From assembly GCF_013415485.1 (NCBI RefSeq), contig NZ_JACBXS010000004.1, forward strand, positions 94,426 through 158,425: a stretch of DNA of 64,000 nt. The letters are read 5' to 3'. The position numbers and the translations under genes are program-made. The notes under the pieces were generated by a model. It saw only the letters and a program-made list of their open reading frames with translations. It searched no databases and was not told where the DNA came from. This DNA comes from Rhabdonatronobacter sediminivivens (GTDB lineage: Bacteria; Pseudomonadota; Alphaproteobacteria; Rhodobacterales; Rhodobacteraceae). Positions 16,810 through 25,716 of this stretch are shown in pieces. Within the stretch, counting starts at the first letter, position 1; each line of letters begins with the position of its first letter.

Positions 16810-17325
16810 ATGACCAACCTGTCGAAACTGATGACTTCGGCCGCAGCCGCAACTCTGATCGCGGGCGGTGCGATTGCACAAGACCTGCCCACCACCCGTG
16901 AAGACGCAGCCGATCCGGCTGGCATGTCCGAAGCAGAGGACGCCACCCGCGACGATGTGGGTGTGACTGGTCTGGCTGGCACTGAAGATCCGAATCTGGA
17001 TACCCAGACGCCCGAGCGCACGGAGCGTGCCGCCACCACCCCCGAAATCGACAACGCCCTGCATTCGATGACCGAGGCCATGGCCGCCAATGAGGTGGTC
17101 ACCGTGTTCGGCAGCGACGGCATGCCCATCGGCACCGTGCTGAGCGCCGACCCGTCGGCAGCCGGGCTTGCGGAACTGTCGATCTCGCTCGATCCGACGC
17201 TGGACGTCGATGTGCGGCGCGTCACCTACCGCGGGGCCGCCGAGGTTGACCCCGAAGGCCGCGTGATGCTGCCCATCGCCGTGGGTGAGTTCACGGACAT
17301 GATCCACGCGCAGACTGCAGGGTAA
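16810..17325 (+). CDS. Secreted acidic protein with PRC-barrel-like C-terminus
   Basis: A 171-residue protein with a clear signal peptide (MTNLSKLMTSAAAATLIAGG, cleavage near AIAQ). The mature N-terminal half is acidic and low in complexity (many Asp, Glu, Thr); the second half, starting at VVTVFGSDGMPIGTVLSAD, resembles the PRC-barrel fold found in periplasmic and photosynthetic proteins. No catalytic residues are apparent. AGGAGG precedes the ATG, and a strong terminator follows, so it is probably a well-expressed single-gene unit. The PRC assignment is tentative. Confidence 0.72.
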   Translation: MTNLSKLMTSAAAATLIAGGAIAQDLPTTREDAADPAGMSEAEDATRDDVGVTGLAGTEDPNLDTQTPERTERAATTPEIDNALHSMTEAMAANEVVTVFGSDGMPIGTVLSADPSAAGLAELSISLDPTLDVDVRRVTYRGAAEVDPEGRVMLPIAVGEFTDMIHAQTAG

Positions 17326-17351
17326 CGCCTCGCGCGATGGACCAGAGAATG

Positions 17352-17379
17352 ACCCCCGGGTGTGAACCCGGGGGTTTTT
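17352..17379 (+). terminator. Strong intrinsic terminator after the PRC-like gene
   Basis: A perfect 10-bp stem ACCCCCGGGT/ACCCGGGGGT with loop GTGA is followed by a run of T. It lies 26 bases after the stop codon of the secreted protein gene. Confidence 0.9.
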
Positions 17380-17516
17380 CATTTGCTCCTGACGCAAGCG
17401 CTTGTCGTCGCGTCATGGCGACGCCCCCGTCGAGGAAAGCCCCCCACCCTCAGCGCACGTATACCGATGGCCCAGGCACCGTGACAGGGGCTGGCCCAAG
17501 CGCGCCGTCCCACAGA

Positions 17517-17548
17517 AAAGCCCCCGGAGGACATGCTCCGGGGGCTTT
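17517..17548 (-). terminator. Intrinsic terminator of mmsA
   Basis: An 11-bp perfect stem AGCCCCCGGAG/CTCCGGGGGCT with a six-base loop, flanked by A on one side and T on the other. Read on the minus strand it ends in GGGGGCTTTTC and lies about 20 bases after the mmsA stop. Confidence 0.85.
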
Positions 17549-17567
17549 GCGCTGTCAGGCTATGGGA

Positions 17568-19067
17568 TCAGTCCATGGCCTTGAAGTTGAAGGCCGAGCC
17601 CTCCTTGATCCCGCTGGGCCAGCGCGAGGTCACGGTCTTGGTCCGGGTGTAGAACTTGAACGCATCCGGCCCGTGCTGGTTGAGGTCCCCAAAGCCCGAT
17701 TTCTTCCAGCCGCCAAAGGTGTGATAGGCCAGCGGCACCGGGATCGGCACGTTGATCCCCACCATCCCGATATTGATGCGGCTGGCGAAATCGCGCGCCG
17801 CGTCGCCGTCACGGGTGAAGATGGCGGTGCCATTGCCGTATTCGTGGTCCATGGCCAGGCCGATGGCTTCCTCGTAGCTGGCGGCACGGACCATGGACAG
17901 GACGGGGCCAAAGATCTCCTGCTTGTAGATGTCCATTTCGGGCGTGACGTGGTCAAACAGATGCGGGCCGACGAAAAAGCCGTCCTCATAGCCCTGCAGG
18001 CGGAAGTTGCGGCCATCGACCACCAGTTTCGCGCCCTGTTCGACGCCGCTTTCCACCAGCCGCAGGATGTTTTCCTTCGCGGCCTTGGTGACCACGGGGC
18101 CGTAATCCACGTCATCCCCGGCGGTATAGGGGCCGACCTTCAGCTTTTCGATCCGCGGCACAAGGCGTTCGATCAGCGCATCGGCCGTGCCCTCGCCCAC
18201 CGGGACGGCCACGGAAATCGCCATGCAACGCTCGCCCGCCGCGCCGTAACCGGCGCCCACCAGCGCATCGGCGGCCTGGTCCATATCGGCATCAGGCATG
18301 ATGATCATGTGGTTTTTGGCGCCGCCAAAACACTGCACCCGCTTGCCAGCGGCGCAGCCGCGCGAATAGATGTAATGCGCGATCGGGGTGGAGCCGACAA
18401 AGCCGATGGCCTGGATCGTCTCGTTGTCCAGGATCGCATCCACGGCGCCCTTGTCGCCGTTGACCACCTGCAGAACGCCATCGGGCAGCCCGGCCTCCTG
18501 GAAGATCTCGGCCAGCATCAGCGGGACCGAGGGGTCGCGTTCAGAGGGCTTGAGGATGAAGGCATTGCCGCAGGCCAGCGCCGGGCCCATCTTCCACAGC
18601 GGGATCATGGCCGGAAAGTTGAAGGGCGTGATCCCCGCGGCCACACCCAGCGGCTGACGCATGGAATACATGTCGATGCCCGGGCCGGCGCTGTCGGTGA
18701 AATCGCCCTTCAAGAGATGCGGCGCGCCGATGCAGAACTCGATGACCTCGAGCCCGCGCTGCACATCGCCCTTGGCATCCGGAAAGGTCTTGCCATGTTC
18801 GCTGGACAGCTTTTCAGCCAGCTTGTCCATGTCACGGTTGATGAGGCGCACGGCCTCCATCATCACGCGGGCACGCTTCTGCGGGTTGGTGGCGCCCCAG
18901 GCGACTTGCGCCTTGGCCGCCTCGGCCACCGCTGCGTCCAGCTCCTCACGGCTGGCCAGCGGCACCCGCGCCTGAACCTCGCCGGTCGCGGGGTTGTAGA
19001 CATCGGCAAAGCGCCCCGATGTGCCCTTGACGTGCTTGCCATTGATCCAATGCGTCAGTTCCTGCAT
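17568..19067 (-). CDS. mmsA: Methylmalonate-semialdehyde dehydrogenase (CoA-acylating)
   Basis: A 499-residue aldehyde dehydrogenase. The catalytic cysteine is C281 in AGERCMAISVAV, preceded by the MmsA-specific FGGAKNHMIIMPDAD, which in this subfamily replaces the general-base glutamate region and allows CoA rather than water to attack. It oxidises methylmalonate semialdehyde to propionyl-CoA (and malonate semialdehyde to acetyl-CoA) in valine, thymine and inositol breakdown. The start has GGAGGGG a few bases upstream. No mmsB or other valine genes are adjacent. It is divergent from a LysR gene, its probable regulator. Confidence 0.95.
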   Translation of the reverse strand: MQELTHWINGKHVKGTSGRFADVYNPATGEVQARVPLASREELDAAVAEAAKAQVAWGATNPQKRARVMMEAVRLINRDMDKLAEKLSSEHGKTFPDAKGDVQRGLEVIEFCIGAPHLLKGDFTDSAGPGIDMYSMRQPLGVAAGITPFNFPAMIPLWKMGPALACGNAFILKPSERDPSVPLMLAEIFQEAGLPDGVLQVVNGDKGAVDAILDNETIQAIGFVGSTPIAHYIYSRGCAAGKRVQCFGGAKNHMIIMPDADMDQAADALVGAGYGAAGERCMAISVAVPVGEGTADALIERLVPRIEKLKVGPYTAGDDVDYGPVVTKAAKENILRLVESGVEQGAKLVVDGRNFRLQGYEDGFFVGPHLFDHVTPEMDIYKQEIFGPVLSMVRAASYEEAIGLAMDHEYGNGTAIFTRDGDAARDFASRINIGMVGINVPIPVPLAYHTFGGWKKSGFGDLNQHGPDAFKFYTRTKTVTSRWPSGIKEGSAFNFKAMD

Positions 19068-19147
19068 GGAATTCCCCTCCTGATAACTTCGCGCGCAGGA
19101 TACCCTTGCAATTTTGCCCTGCATAGGGGCAGTTTCCCAAAGAGGTC

Positions 19148-19161
19148 TTGCATTTCTGCAA
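19148..19161. promoter_or_regulatory. TTGCA-N4-TGCAA palindrome, candidate LysR operator
   Basis: A perfect interrupted palindrome between mmsA and the LysR gene. It contains the T-N11-A type spacing favoured by LysR regulators and overlaps the region just before the LysR ribosome binding site, compatible with autorepression. Confidence 0.4.
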
Positions 19162-19170
19162 AGGAAGCGC

Positions 19171-20073
19171 GTGAGCGACTGGGATGACATGCGGGTGTTC
19201 CTGGCCGTGGCGCGGGGCGAAAGCCTCAGCCGCGCGGGCCGCGCGCTGCGGCTGGACCCGGCCACCGTGGGTCGGCGCATTGCGCGGCTGGAAACCGACC
19301 TGGGCGCGCGGCTGTTTACGCGCTCCCCCCTGGGATACGAACTGACCGAGGAAGGCCAGCGCCTGCTGACCCACGCCCAGGCCGCCGAAACCGCGCTGGC
19401 GGGCGCGCGTGATGCGCTGCACAGCGGCCCCGGCGGGCTGCGCGGCAGTGTGCGTATTGGCGCCCCGGATGGCTGCGCCAATTACCTGCTGCCGCAGGTG
19501 GTCGCCGCCATCTGTGACGAAAACCCGGGGCTGGAGGTGCAGATCGTCGCCCTGCCCCGCGTCTTCAACCTGTCCCGGCGCGAGGCCGACATGGCCATCG
19601 CCGTATCCGCCCCCGAGGCCGGGCGCCTGAGCGTGCAGAAAATCACCGATTACCGCCTGCATCTGGCCGCCGCGCGCAGCTATCTGGACCGCCACGGGCC
19701 CATCCGCAGCATGGACGATCTGCGCGGCCACCGGATGATCGGCTATATCCCTGACATGATCTTTGACAAGGAACTGGATTATCTGTCCGAAATCGGCGTG
19801 CAGACGGTGGGGCTGGCGTCGAATTCGGTGTCGGTGCAACTGAACTGGGTGCGGCAGGGGACGGGGGTGGCAGTGGTCCATGACTTTGCCCTGCCCGCCG
19901 CGCCGGGGGTGGTGCGCGTGCTGCCGCAGGCCTTCAGCCTGACCCGCGCCTTCTGGCTGATCCGCCACGGCGATGACCGGCGCCTTGGGCGCCTCAATCG
20001 CCTGGCCGAGGCCCTGACCACCGGCCTGCGCCGCGAACTGGCCCGGCTGGAGGCGCAGGTGCCAGCCCCCTGA
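19171..20073 (+). CDS. LysR family transcriptional regulator
   Basis: A 300-residue LysR regulator. The N-terminal winged helix reads FLAVARGESLSRAGRALRLD with PATVGRRIARLETDLGARLF following, then a periplasmic-binding-like effector domain. The GTG start giving VSDWDDMRVF is chosen because AAGGA lies five bases upstream; the frame extends further with non-conserved residues. The gene is divergent from mmsA, the classic arrangement of a LysR regulator and its target, so it probably controls mmsA in response to a pathway intermediate (inference). Confidence 0.92.
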   Translation: MSDWDDMRVFLAVARGESLSRAGRALRLDPATVGRRIARLETDLGARLFTRSPLGYELTEEGQRLLTHAQAAETALAGARDALHSGPGGLRGSVRIGAPDGCANYLLPQVVAAICDENPGLEVQIVALPRVFNLSRREADMAIAVSAPEAGRLSVQKITDYRLHLAAARSYLDRHGPIRSMDDLRGHRMIGYIPDMIFDKELDYLSEIGVQTVGLASNSVSVQLNWVRQGTGVAVVHDFALPAAPGVVRVLPQAFSLTRAFWLIRHGDDRRLGRLNRLAEALTTGLRRELARLEAQVPAP

Positions 20074-20095
20074 CCCCATACTGCAGGCACCACGC

Positions 20096-20130
20096 AAAAG
20101 GCGCGCCTGCCCGTGGCAGACGCGCCCTTT
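20096..20130. terminator. Bidirectional terminator between LysR gene and ask
   Basis: The inverted repeat GGCGCGCCTGCC/GGCAGACGCGCC (one mismatch) with loop CGT is flanked by AAAA on the left and CTTT on the right. It sits between two convergent genes and could end transcription from both sides. Confidence 0.75.
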
Positions 20131-20147
20131 CCCGCACCCCGGCGGCG

Positions 20148-21590
20148 TCACTCGGCGGCAATCGCCGCCGGGGTGGTGTCGCTTGCCGCTTCCGCATCCT
20201 CGATAAAGGCGCGGTGCAGCACCCCGATGGTGTCATTCATCCGGTCCCGGTCTACCAGGAACTGCACCTCGGTCCGGCGCAACCCCTGCTGCAACGCCAG
20301 GGGGCGGATACCCGCCGTCTCCAGCGCCTCCAGCCCGCGCCGGGCGATGGCCAGATCGCTCAGGTCCGAGCCGATCACCGCCACCATGGCCAGCGGGCGC
20401 GTGGAGAACTCGGCATTGGGGAATTTCTTCGCCAGATCGCGCTCCACCCGCCGGATGGATTTCAACGAGGCATCGAGCCAGTGCGTGATCGAATTGGCAT
20501 TCGAGGATTTGGACACGATCCACAGGTCATGGCGCGTCAGCGCCTCCAGGATCGCCGCGTCATACCCCTTGACGCCCACCATGTCCGGCTCATGCAGCTC
20601 AAAGCCGAAGATCGGCAGCCCGGTCACCATCTCCACCCGGCCGGGCGCCCCGCCCTCGGGACCAATCAGCGTGCCCGGGTCTTCAGGCTCGAACGCATGT
20701 TTCACCCGCAGCTTCACATCGGCCCGGCGCAACACCCGCGCCGCATTGGGATGGATCGCCTCCATACCCAGGTTCGACAACTGGTCGGCCACATCGAAAC
20801 TGGTCCGCCCGATCTTGCGCACCGCATCCAGCCCGACGACCTTGGGATCAGCCGAAGACAGATGGAATTCCTTGTGGATGATAGCTTCCCCGGCACCCGT
20901 GTGGGCCGCCAGATGCGCAAAGACCACCTCGGAATAGCCGCGGTCATATTCGCGCATGAGCCCTTCGGAACACTGCGCATAGCCGGTCACAATCGGCAAT
21001 TCGCTATCCAGGTCAATGCCTTCCATGGCATTGTTCAACCGCTCCGCCAGCGTCGGATGCCCTTCATCGCGCCAGCCTGTCAGGTCCACGAACCGCGCGT
21101 TCACGCCTGCGCGCTGCAACATCAACGCGGTGACAAATGCCGAATGCGCCTCACCCAGGCCCGACAAAAGCTCGCGCAGGGTCATCATCTGCGTGTCGAT
21201 ACGGAAATGCCCGTAAGAGCCGAGCCGCTGCAGATCGATCATGCAGGCCCGCGCGCCCTCGATCCGGTCGCGCACAAAGGCATCGGCACGCTCACGGTCG
21301 CCATCATGATCCAGGATCTCGCCATGGATGCGCATCATCTCAGCCGCCACGGCCTTTAGCGCCTCACCCCAGCCGGACCCGGAATCGTCATTGGCGAAAT
21401 GGGCATAGACACCCCGGTCGCCGGATTTCTTGTGCTCCAGCAACAGGTTGGTGATCCCCCCATAGGCCGAGACCACAAACACCCGGCCATAAAGCGCCGC
21501 GCCCTCGCGCCCGCCCAGCCAGAGGGTGTCCAGCAATTCGCGGCTCCGGCTCATGCAGGTGCCACCGATCTTTTCAACTGTGTGTGCCAT
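20148..21590 (-). CDS. ask: Ectoine-specific aspartate kinase Ask_Ect
   Basis: A 480-residue aspartokinase that begins MAHTVEKIGGTCMSRSREL, with the kinase start motif KxGGTS-type modified to KIGGTC, as in the Ask_Ect group, and a C-terminal ACT-domain region (LAMVAVIGSDLSDL). It phosphorylates aspartate, the first step towards aspartate semialdehyde, the ectoine precursor. Such dedicated enzymes are less sensitive to lysine and threonine feedback. It follows ectC at the end of the operon but is separated from it by two hairpins, so its expression may be lower or independent. Position and sequence make the assignment firm. Confidence 0.93.
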   Translation of the reverse strand: MAHTVEKIGGTCMSRSRELLDTLWLGGREGAALYGRVFVVSAYGGITNLLLEHKKSGDRGVYAHFANDDSGSGWGEALKAVAAEMMRIHGEILDHDGDRERADAFVRDRIEGARACMIDLQRLGSYGHFRIDTQMMTLRELLSGLGEAHSAFVTALMLQRAGVNARFVDLTGWRDEGHPTLAERLNNAMEGIDLDSELPIVTGYAQCSEGLMREYDRGYSEVVFAHLAAHTGAGEAIIHKEFHLSSADPKVVGLDAVRKIGRTSFDVADQLSNLGMEAIHPNAARVLRRADVKLRVKHAFEPEDPGTLIGPEGGAPGRVEMVTGLPIFGFELHEPDMVGVKGYDAAILEALTRHDLWIVSKSSNANSITHWLDASLKSIRRVERDLAKKFPNAEFSTRPLAMVAVIGSDLSDLAIARRGLEALETAGIRPLALQQGLRRTEVQFLVDRDRMNDTIGVLHRAFIEDAEAASDTTPAAIAAE

Positions 21591-21615
21591 GGTCCTTTTC
21601 AGCAGCGCGCAGGCT

Positions 21616-21699
21616 GCCCTCATTTTCTTGCAGGAAATACTCTCGGGGGGTGAAACCAGCCCCGGTCACGGGGCTGGTGAGGGGGGCTGAAGGCCCCCC
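21616..21699 (-). terminator. 3'-end element of ectC: two hairpins plus GAGTATTT...GCAAGA tail (copy B)
   Basis: Read on the minus strand after ectC: a G6C/GC6 hairpin (21693-21699 with 21681-21687), a 9-bp stem with loop TGAC (21669-21677 with 21656-21664), then CCCCCCGAGAGTATTTCC and TGCAAGAAAATGAG. It lies inside the ectABC-ask unit, so it may attenuate rather than end transcription. Confidence 0.6.
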
Positions 21700-21715
21700 T
21701 TTGCCCGGCTCGAAA

Positions 21716-22099
21716 TCAGTCCGCCGCTGCGTAGGAGCCATCCTCGCGGTGGACTTCCTTGCCCGTCACCGGCGGGTTGAAGCAGCAGGCCAGAACCATT
21801 TCTTCCTCGCACAGGATGGTGTGCTTGTCATGCTGGTCCAGCGCATACATCACGCCGGGGCGGATCTCATGCACCTCACCCTTGGCCAGATCCTCGATCG
21901 TGCCCTTGCCGCTGATGCAATAGACGCTTTCGAAGTGGTTCTTGTAATGGAACGTATGCTCGCTCCCGGCGGCGATGGTGGTGATGTGGAAGGAAAACCC
22001 CATCCCGTCATCGGCCAGCAGCAGGCGCACCGATTCCCATTGTTCGGCAGCCACGCGCCGGTCGGTTTTCTTTTCTGCGTGAAAGTCGCGCACGATCAT
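21716..22099 (-). CDS. ectC: L-ectoine synthase
   Basis: A 127-residue cupin enzyme, full length for the family. It reads [18 protein letters not shown] at the start and contains [19 protein letters not shown], with the conserved residues of the metal and substrate site, followed by [27 protein letters not shown]. It cyclises N-gamma-acetyl-diaminobutyrate to ectoine, the last step, in the cytoplasm. Its start lies five bases after the ectB stop, indicating tight co-expression. No ectD hydroxylase is present in the window, so conversion to hydroxyectoine is not supported here. Confidence 0.97.
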   Translation of the reverse strand: MIVRDFHAEKKTDRRVAAEQWESVRLLLADDGMGFSFHITTIAAGSEHTFHYKNHFESVYCISGKGTIEDLAKGEVHEIRPGVMYALDQHDKHTILCEEEMVLACCFNPPVTGKEVHREDGSYAAAD

Positions 22100-22104
22100 T
22101 TCGG

Positions 22105-23394
22105 TTACTCCGCTGCAATGCGTGTTGTTTCGGAAACCGCATCTTGCGCTGCGGCTTCGATGATATCCAGCCCGGCTTCGAACTGCGCCTGCGGAATCGT
22201 CAACGGCGCAAGCACCTTGACCACCTCGTCATGCGCGCCCGAGGTTTCGATCACCAGCCCTTCGGCGAAGCAGCGCGCGCAGATGTCGGCGGCCAGCGCG
22301 CCCGAACCCACATCGACCCCCTGCATCATGCCACGCCCCTTGACGCGCGCGCCGGGGATGAGGTCGGCAATCCGCTTGAGCCGTTCGGTCAGCACCGCGG
22401 CCTTGGCTTCGGTCTGCTTCTGGAAGGCATCATCGGCCCAGAACTTTTCCAGCGCCACGCGGGCGGTGACAAAGGCATGGGTGTTGCCGCGGAAGGTGCC
22501 GTTATGCTCGGCCGGTTTCCAGATATCCAGATCCGGGCGGATCAGCAGCGCCGCAAAGGGCAGACCATAGCCCGAAAGCGATTTGGCCAGCGGGATCAGG
22601 TCAGGCTCGATCCCCATCCCTTCAAAGCTGAAGAACGGCCCCGTGCGCCCGATACCGGACTGGATGTCATCGGCGATCAGCAGCGCACCATGCTTCTTTG
22701 CCAGCGCGGCGATCCCCTTCAGGAACTCGGCGCTGGCAGCGTTCAGACCGCCCTCACCCTGGACCGGTTCGATCAGGAAGGCCGCAGGCGCATCGATCCC
22801 GCCCGAGGGGTTCTCCAGCATCGCCGTGATATAGGCGAGGCTGTCCACGCCCTCGATGGCGCCCTCGAACGGCATCCGGGTGACGCCGTGCAGCGACATG
22901 CCACCGCCACCACGCTTGCCGGCATTGCCGGTGGCGGCCAGGGCACCCATGGTCATGCCATGGAAACCGTTGGAAAAGGCGATTACCGTCTCGCGCCCGG
23001 TCACCTTGCGGGCCAGCTTCATCGCGGCTTCGACCGCATTGGTGCCGGTGGGGCCGGTCATCATCACCTTGTGGTCCATGCCGCGCGGCTTCAGGATCAG
23101 CCGCTCGAAGGTTTCCAGAAAGGCGGCCTTGGGGCCGGTGTGCATGTCCAGCGCATGGGTGATGCCGTCGCTGGCGATGTAATTGACCAGCGCGGCCTTC
23201 ATGTCCGGGTCATTGTGACCATAGTTCAGCGACGAACATCCGGCCAGAAAGTCGATGTATTCGCGCCCGTCCCGGTCGGTCAGGGTGGCGTTGCGTGCGG
23301 CGGCAAACTCCACCGGGAAGCTGCGGCAATAGCTGCGCGCCTCGGATTCGCGGCGGGTATAGATGTCGGTCTCGGGTTTCGGATCGGTGGTCAT
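22105..23394 (-). CDS. ectB: Diaminobutyrate-2-oxoglutarate transaminase
   Basis: A 429-residue class III aminotransferase. The PLP lysine is K271 in [14 protein letters not shown]242 in IADDIQSG pairs with the PLP ring nitrogen. [11 protein letters not shown] and [13 protein letters not shown] are typical of EctB. It converts aspartate 4-semialdehyde to 2,4-diaminobutyrate using glutamate, the first dedicated ectoine step. The ATG at 23394 has GAGG eight bases upstream; the ATG 24 bases earlier has no ribosome binding site. It is the middle gene of the ectABC operon. Confidence 0.96.
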   Translation of the reverse strand: MTTDPKPETDIYTRRESEARSYCRSFPVEFAAARNATLTDRDGREYIDFLAGCSSLNYGHNDPDMKAALVNYIASDGITHALDMHTGPKAAFLETFERLILKPRGMDHKVMMTGPTGTNAVEAAMKLARKVTGRETVIAFSNGFHGMTMGALAATGNAGKRGGGGMSLHGVTRMPFEGAIEGVDSLAYITAMLENPSGGIDAPAAFLIEPVQGEGGLNAASAEFLKGIAALAKKHGALLIADDIQSGIGRTGPFFSFEGMGIEPDLIPLAKSLSGYGLPFAALLIRPDLDIWKPAEHNGTFRGNTHAFVTARVALEKFWADDAFQKQTEAKAAVLTERLKRIADLIPGARVKGRGMMQGVDVGSGALAADICARCFAEGLVIETSGAHDEVVKVLAPLTIPQAQFEAGLDIIEAAAQDAVSETTRIAAE

Positions 23395-23489
23395 GGCGTC
23401 AACCTCGCTGGTTGTCATGATGAAAAGAGAAGCCGCCGGCGCACGCTCCGCAGAGCATGCGCCATGGCAGCATCGCGTGTTCGGAAAAA

Positions 23490-24032
23490 TCAGGCAGCCT
23501 TGCGGTCGGCGGCGGCATCCAGCGTGATGGTGACCAGATGCTCGGTGGCATGGGCGCCACCGAAATGGGCCTCACGCTCATAATGGGGGGCGTGGCTCAG
23601 ATCCCCACCCAGGCGGCGGGCGAAGCCACGGAACAGCCCCCAAGAGGCGTCATTGTCCCGGGTGATGGTGGTTTCCATCTGGCGCACGGATTTGCAGACC
23701 TGACGCTCCACCAGGGCCGCAAGCATGTGCCGGCCCAGTCCGGTGCCGCGCATCGAGGCGCAGACAGCCACCTGCCAGACAAAGATCGTATCTTCGCGGC
23801 CCGGCGGCAGATGCGCGGACACCCAGCCCACGACCTTGCCATCCTGTTCGGCCAGCACGCAGGTATCTGCGAAATGGTCGCACTGGATCAGGTTCATGTA
23901 CATGGAGTTTTCATCCAGCGGCTTGCAGCGCGCGACCAGGTCCCACACGTCCGAACCGTCGGATTTCGACGGCTTGCGGAGGCGCAGGCGACCTTTAGGT
24001 GTTTCGATAATCTTGCGAATCTGGGCAGTCAT
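23490..24032 (-). CDS. ectA: L-2,4-diaminobutyrate N-acetyltransferase
   Basis: A 180-residue GNAT-fold acetyltransferase. The acetyl-CoA loop is seen as ASMRGTGLGRHMLAALVER, and DENSMYMNLIQCDHFADTC matches the substrate-binding segment of EctA. It acetylates diaminobutyrate on the gamma amino group. It is the first gene of the ectoine operon; a 95-base gap separates it from ectB. A sigma70-like promoter lies about 40 bases upstream, and the divergent MarR gene is the probable osmotic regulator. Confidence 0.96.
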   Translation of the reverse strand: MTAQIRKIIETPKGRLRLRKPSKSDGSDVWDLVARCKPLDENSMYMNLIQCDHFADTCVLAEQDGKVVGWVSAHLPPGREDTIFVWQVAVCASMRGTGLGRHMLAALVERQVCKSVRQMETTITRDNDASWGLFRGFARRLGGDLSHAPHYEREAHFGGAHATEHLVTITLDAAADRKAA

Positions 24033-24068
24033 TGGTTCTACGTCCCGGCTTTTTCCTTCGTTGAACTA

Positions 24069-24096
24069 AATATAAGGGACTGGAGGATCATTGCAA
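24069..24096 (-). promoter_or_regulatory. Putative ectA promoter (TTGCAA-16-TATATT)
   Basis: On the minus strand TTGCAA (24091-24096) and TATATT (24069-24074) are 16 bases apart, upstream of ectA. TTGCAACC at 24091-24098 forms an inverted repeat with GGTTGCAA at 24134-24141, a possible regulator site in this AT-rich control region. Confidence 0.5.
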
Positions 24097-24201
24097 CCCT
24101 GCGGCGAAACACCGACCTGTTGACTATTTTTCGGTTGCAAATCAAGCATATCACGGGCTTCCTGCGCCCGATTTTCGGGCAATCTGGAAATTTTTATTTC
24201 C

Positions 24202-24229
24202 TTAACCTAATCATTTGTCCATCTAAGAT
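24202..24229 (+). promoter_or_regulatory. Putative promoter of the ectR-like gene (TTAACC-16-TAAGAT)
   Basis: TTAACC at 24202-24207 and TAAGAT at 24224-24229 are 16 bases apart and would start a transcript leading into the MarR gene 80 bases on. The match is moderate. Confidence 0.35.
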
Positions 24230-24311
24230 ACCTGCGCCGCCGGGTGCGGCGCGCTCTTGCCTTTCGCGCGCGGGCGCAGCAATCTGGTGCGTGTCACTAC
24301 AGGAAGACCCC

Positions 24312-24788
24312 GTGAAAAGCCGCGCCGACCCCACCCTGATCGCCCTGCGTCGCATCCTGCGCGCGCTTGACAGCAATGACCGCGCCATTGCCCGGTCCTC
24401 GGGGCTGTCGAACGCACAGATGCTGGTGCTTCATGCGCTCGCCGATACCGGCCATGAAATGCCGCGCGACATCGCGCGCAGGCTGGGGGTATCGCAGGCC
24501 ACCGTCACCGCGCTGATCGACCGGCTGGAGGTGCGCGGCCTGGTGCGCCGCGAACGCCGCCAGGCGGACCGCCGCATGGTCTGGGTCATCCTGACCGATC
24601 CCGGCCGCGCGCTGCTGGACGCAGCCCCTGACCCGCTGCATGACCGGTTCATCCGCCGGTTTGATGCGCTCGATGACTGGGAGCAGGCGATGCTGATGGC
24701 CGCGACCGAACGCATGGGGAAACTCTTCGATGCCGAGGAGGTGGAGCCGCTGCCGGTTCCCGATGACCCCGCGCGCCGGGCAGGTTGA
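24312..24788 (+). CDS. ectR: MarR family regulator, EctR-like
   Basis: A 158-residue MarR protein with a winged helix: SSGLSNAQMLVLHALADTG, ARRLGVSQATVTALIDRLE as the recognition helix region, and the wing RRERRQADRRMVWV. The start is GTG with AGGAAG upstream. It is divergent from ectABC-ask. MarR-type EctR proteins in methylotrophic and marine proteobacteria repress ectoine operons and are released at high salt; the gene position makes the same role likely here, but the name is by context and family only. Confidence 0.85.
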   Translation: MKSRADPTLIALRRILRALDSNDRAIARSSGLSNAQMLVLHALADTGHEMPRDIARRLGVSQATVTALIDRLEVRGLVRRERRQADRRMVWVILTDPGRALLDAAPDPLHDRFIRRFDALDDWEQAMLMAATERMGKLFDAEEVEPLPVPDDPARRAG

Positions 24789-24867
24789 GGCAGGCGCGCC
24801 CTTTACACCGGCGCCGGGGCGATTATCTGGTGTTTCACAGGCACGCCGGAGCGATGGGAGACGACCG

Positions 24868-25677
24868 ATGGAAAAGCGCGAGGCCCGCATCAAGGCGCTG
24901 GACCCGGTCTGGCGGCGCATCCACGATGAGGCGCATGAGGCCGTGGCGGCCGAACCCCTGCTGGGCGGGGTGTTCCATTCGTCGATCCTGCATCACACCA
25001 CCTTCGAAAAGGCGCTGGCCTTCCGCTTCTCGCTGAAACTGGCCTCGGGCGAGATGTCCGAACAGATCCTGCGCGAAATCGCCGATGAGGCCATGGCCGA
25101 CGATCCCAGCATCGGCGCCGCCGCCCGGGCCGATCTGGTCGCCACCTATGAGCGTGACCCCGCCTGCAACCGTTTCCTGCAACCCCTGATGTTCTTCAAG
25201 GGGTATCAGGCGCTGCAGGCCTATCGCATCGCCCACTGGCTCCATGCCCGCGGGCGGCTGGATTTTTCCTATTTCGTGCAGATGCGCGTGTCCGAGGTCT
25301 TCGGCGTCGATATCCACCCCGGCGCGCGCATGGGCCGCGGGATCATGATCGACCACGCCCATTCCATCGTCATCGGCGAAACCGCGGTGGTGGGCGACAA
25401 TGTCTCGATGCTGCATTCGGTAACCCTGGGCGGCACCGGCAAGGAAGACGGCGACCGCCACCCAAAGATCGGCGACGGGGTGTTGATCGGCGCGGGCGCC
25501 AAGGTGCTGGGCAATATCACCGTGGGCCATTGCTCGCGCATTGCGGCCGGGTCGGTGGTGCTGGAGGATGTGCCGCCGAAATCCACCGTCGCCGGGGTGC
25601 CCGCCCGGATCGTGGGCGAGGCGGGCTGCGCGCAACCCTCGATCACCATGGACCAGATCCTGCGCGGCGAGGTCTGA
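24868..25677 (+). CDS. cysE: Serine O-acetyltransferase
   Basis: A 269-residue enzyme. The N-terminal helical domain (DPVWRRIHDEAHEAVAAEP) is followed by a left-handed beta-helix with DIHPGARMGRGIMIDHAHSI, ETAVVGDNVSMLHSVTLGGT and KIGDGVLIGAGAKVLGNI. The catalytic histidines lie in IDHAHS and MLHSVTLGG. It makes O-acetylserine from serine and acetyl-CoA for cysteine synthesis. GGGAG precedes the ATG. It follows the MarR gene in the same direction by 79 bases and is convergent with an AraC gene. Confidence 0.95.
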   Translation: MEKREARIKALDPVWRRIHDEAHEAVAAEPLLGGVFHSSILHHTTFEKALAFRFSLKLASGEMSEQILREIADEAMADDPSIGAAARADLVATYERDPACNRFLQPLMFFKGYQALQAYRIAHWLHARGRLDFSYFVQMRVSEVFGVDIHPGARMGRGIMIDHAHSIVIGETAVVGDNVSMLHSVTLGGTGKEDGDRHPKIGDGVLIGAGAKVLGNITVGHCSRIAAGSVVLEDVPPKSTVAGVPARIVGEAGCAQPSITMDQILRGEV

Positions 25678-25716
25678 GGGCATGTCCCGGCCCGGCATCG
25701 CCGGACCGGCCCCCGG

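Noticed and set aside
17337..19187. A long plus-strand frame across mmsA
   Set aside because: Antisense shadow of mmsA; the dehydrogenase is complete on the other strand.
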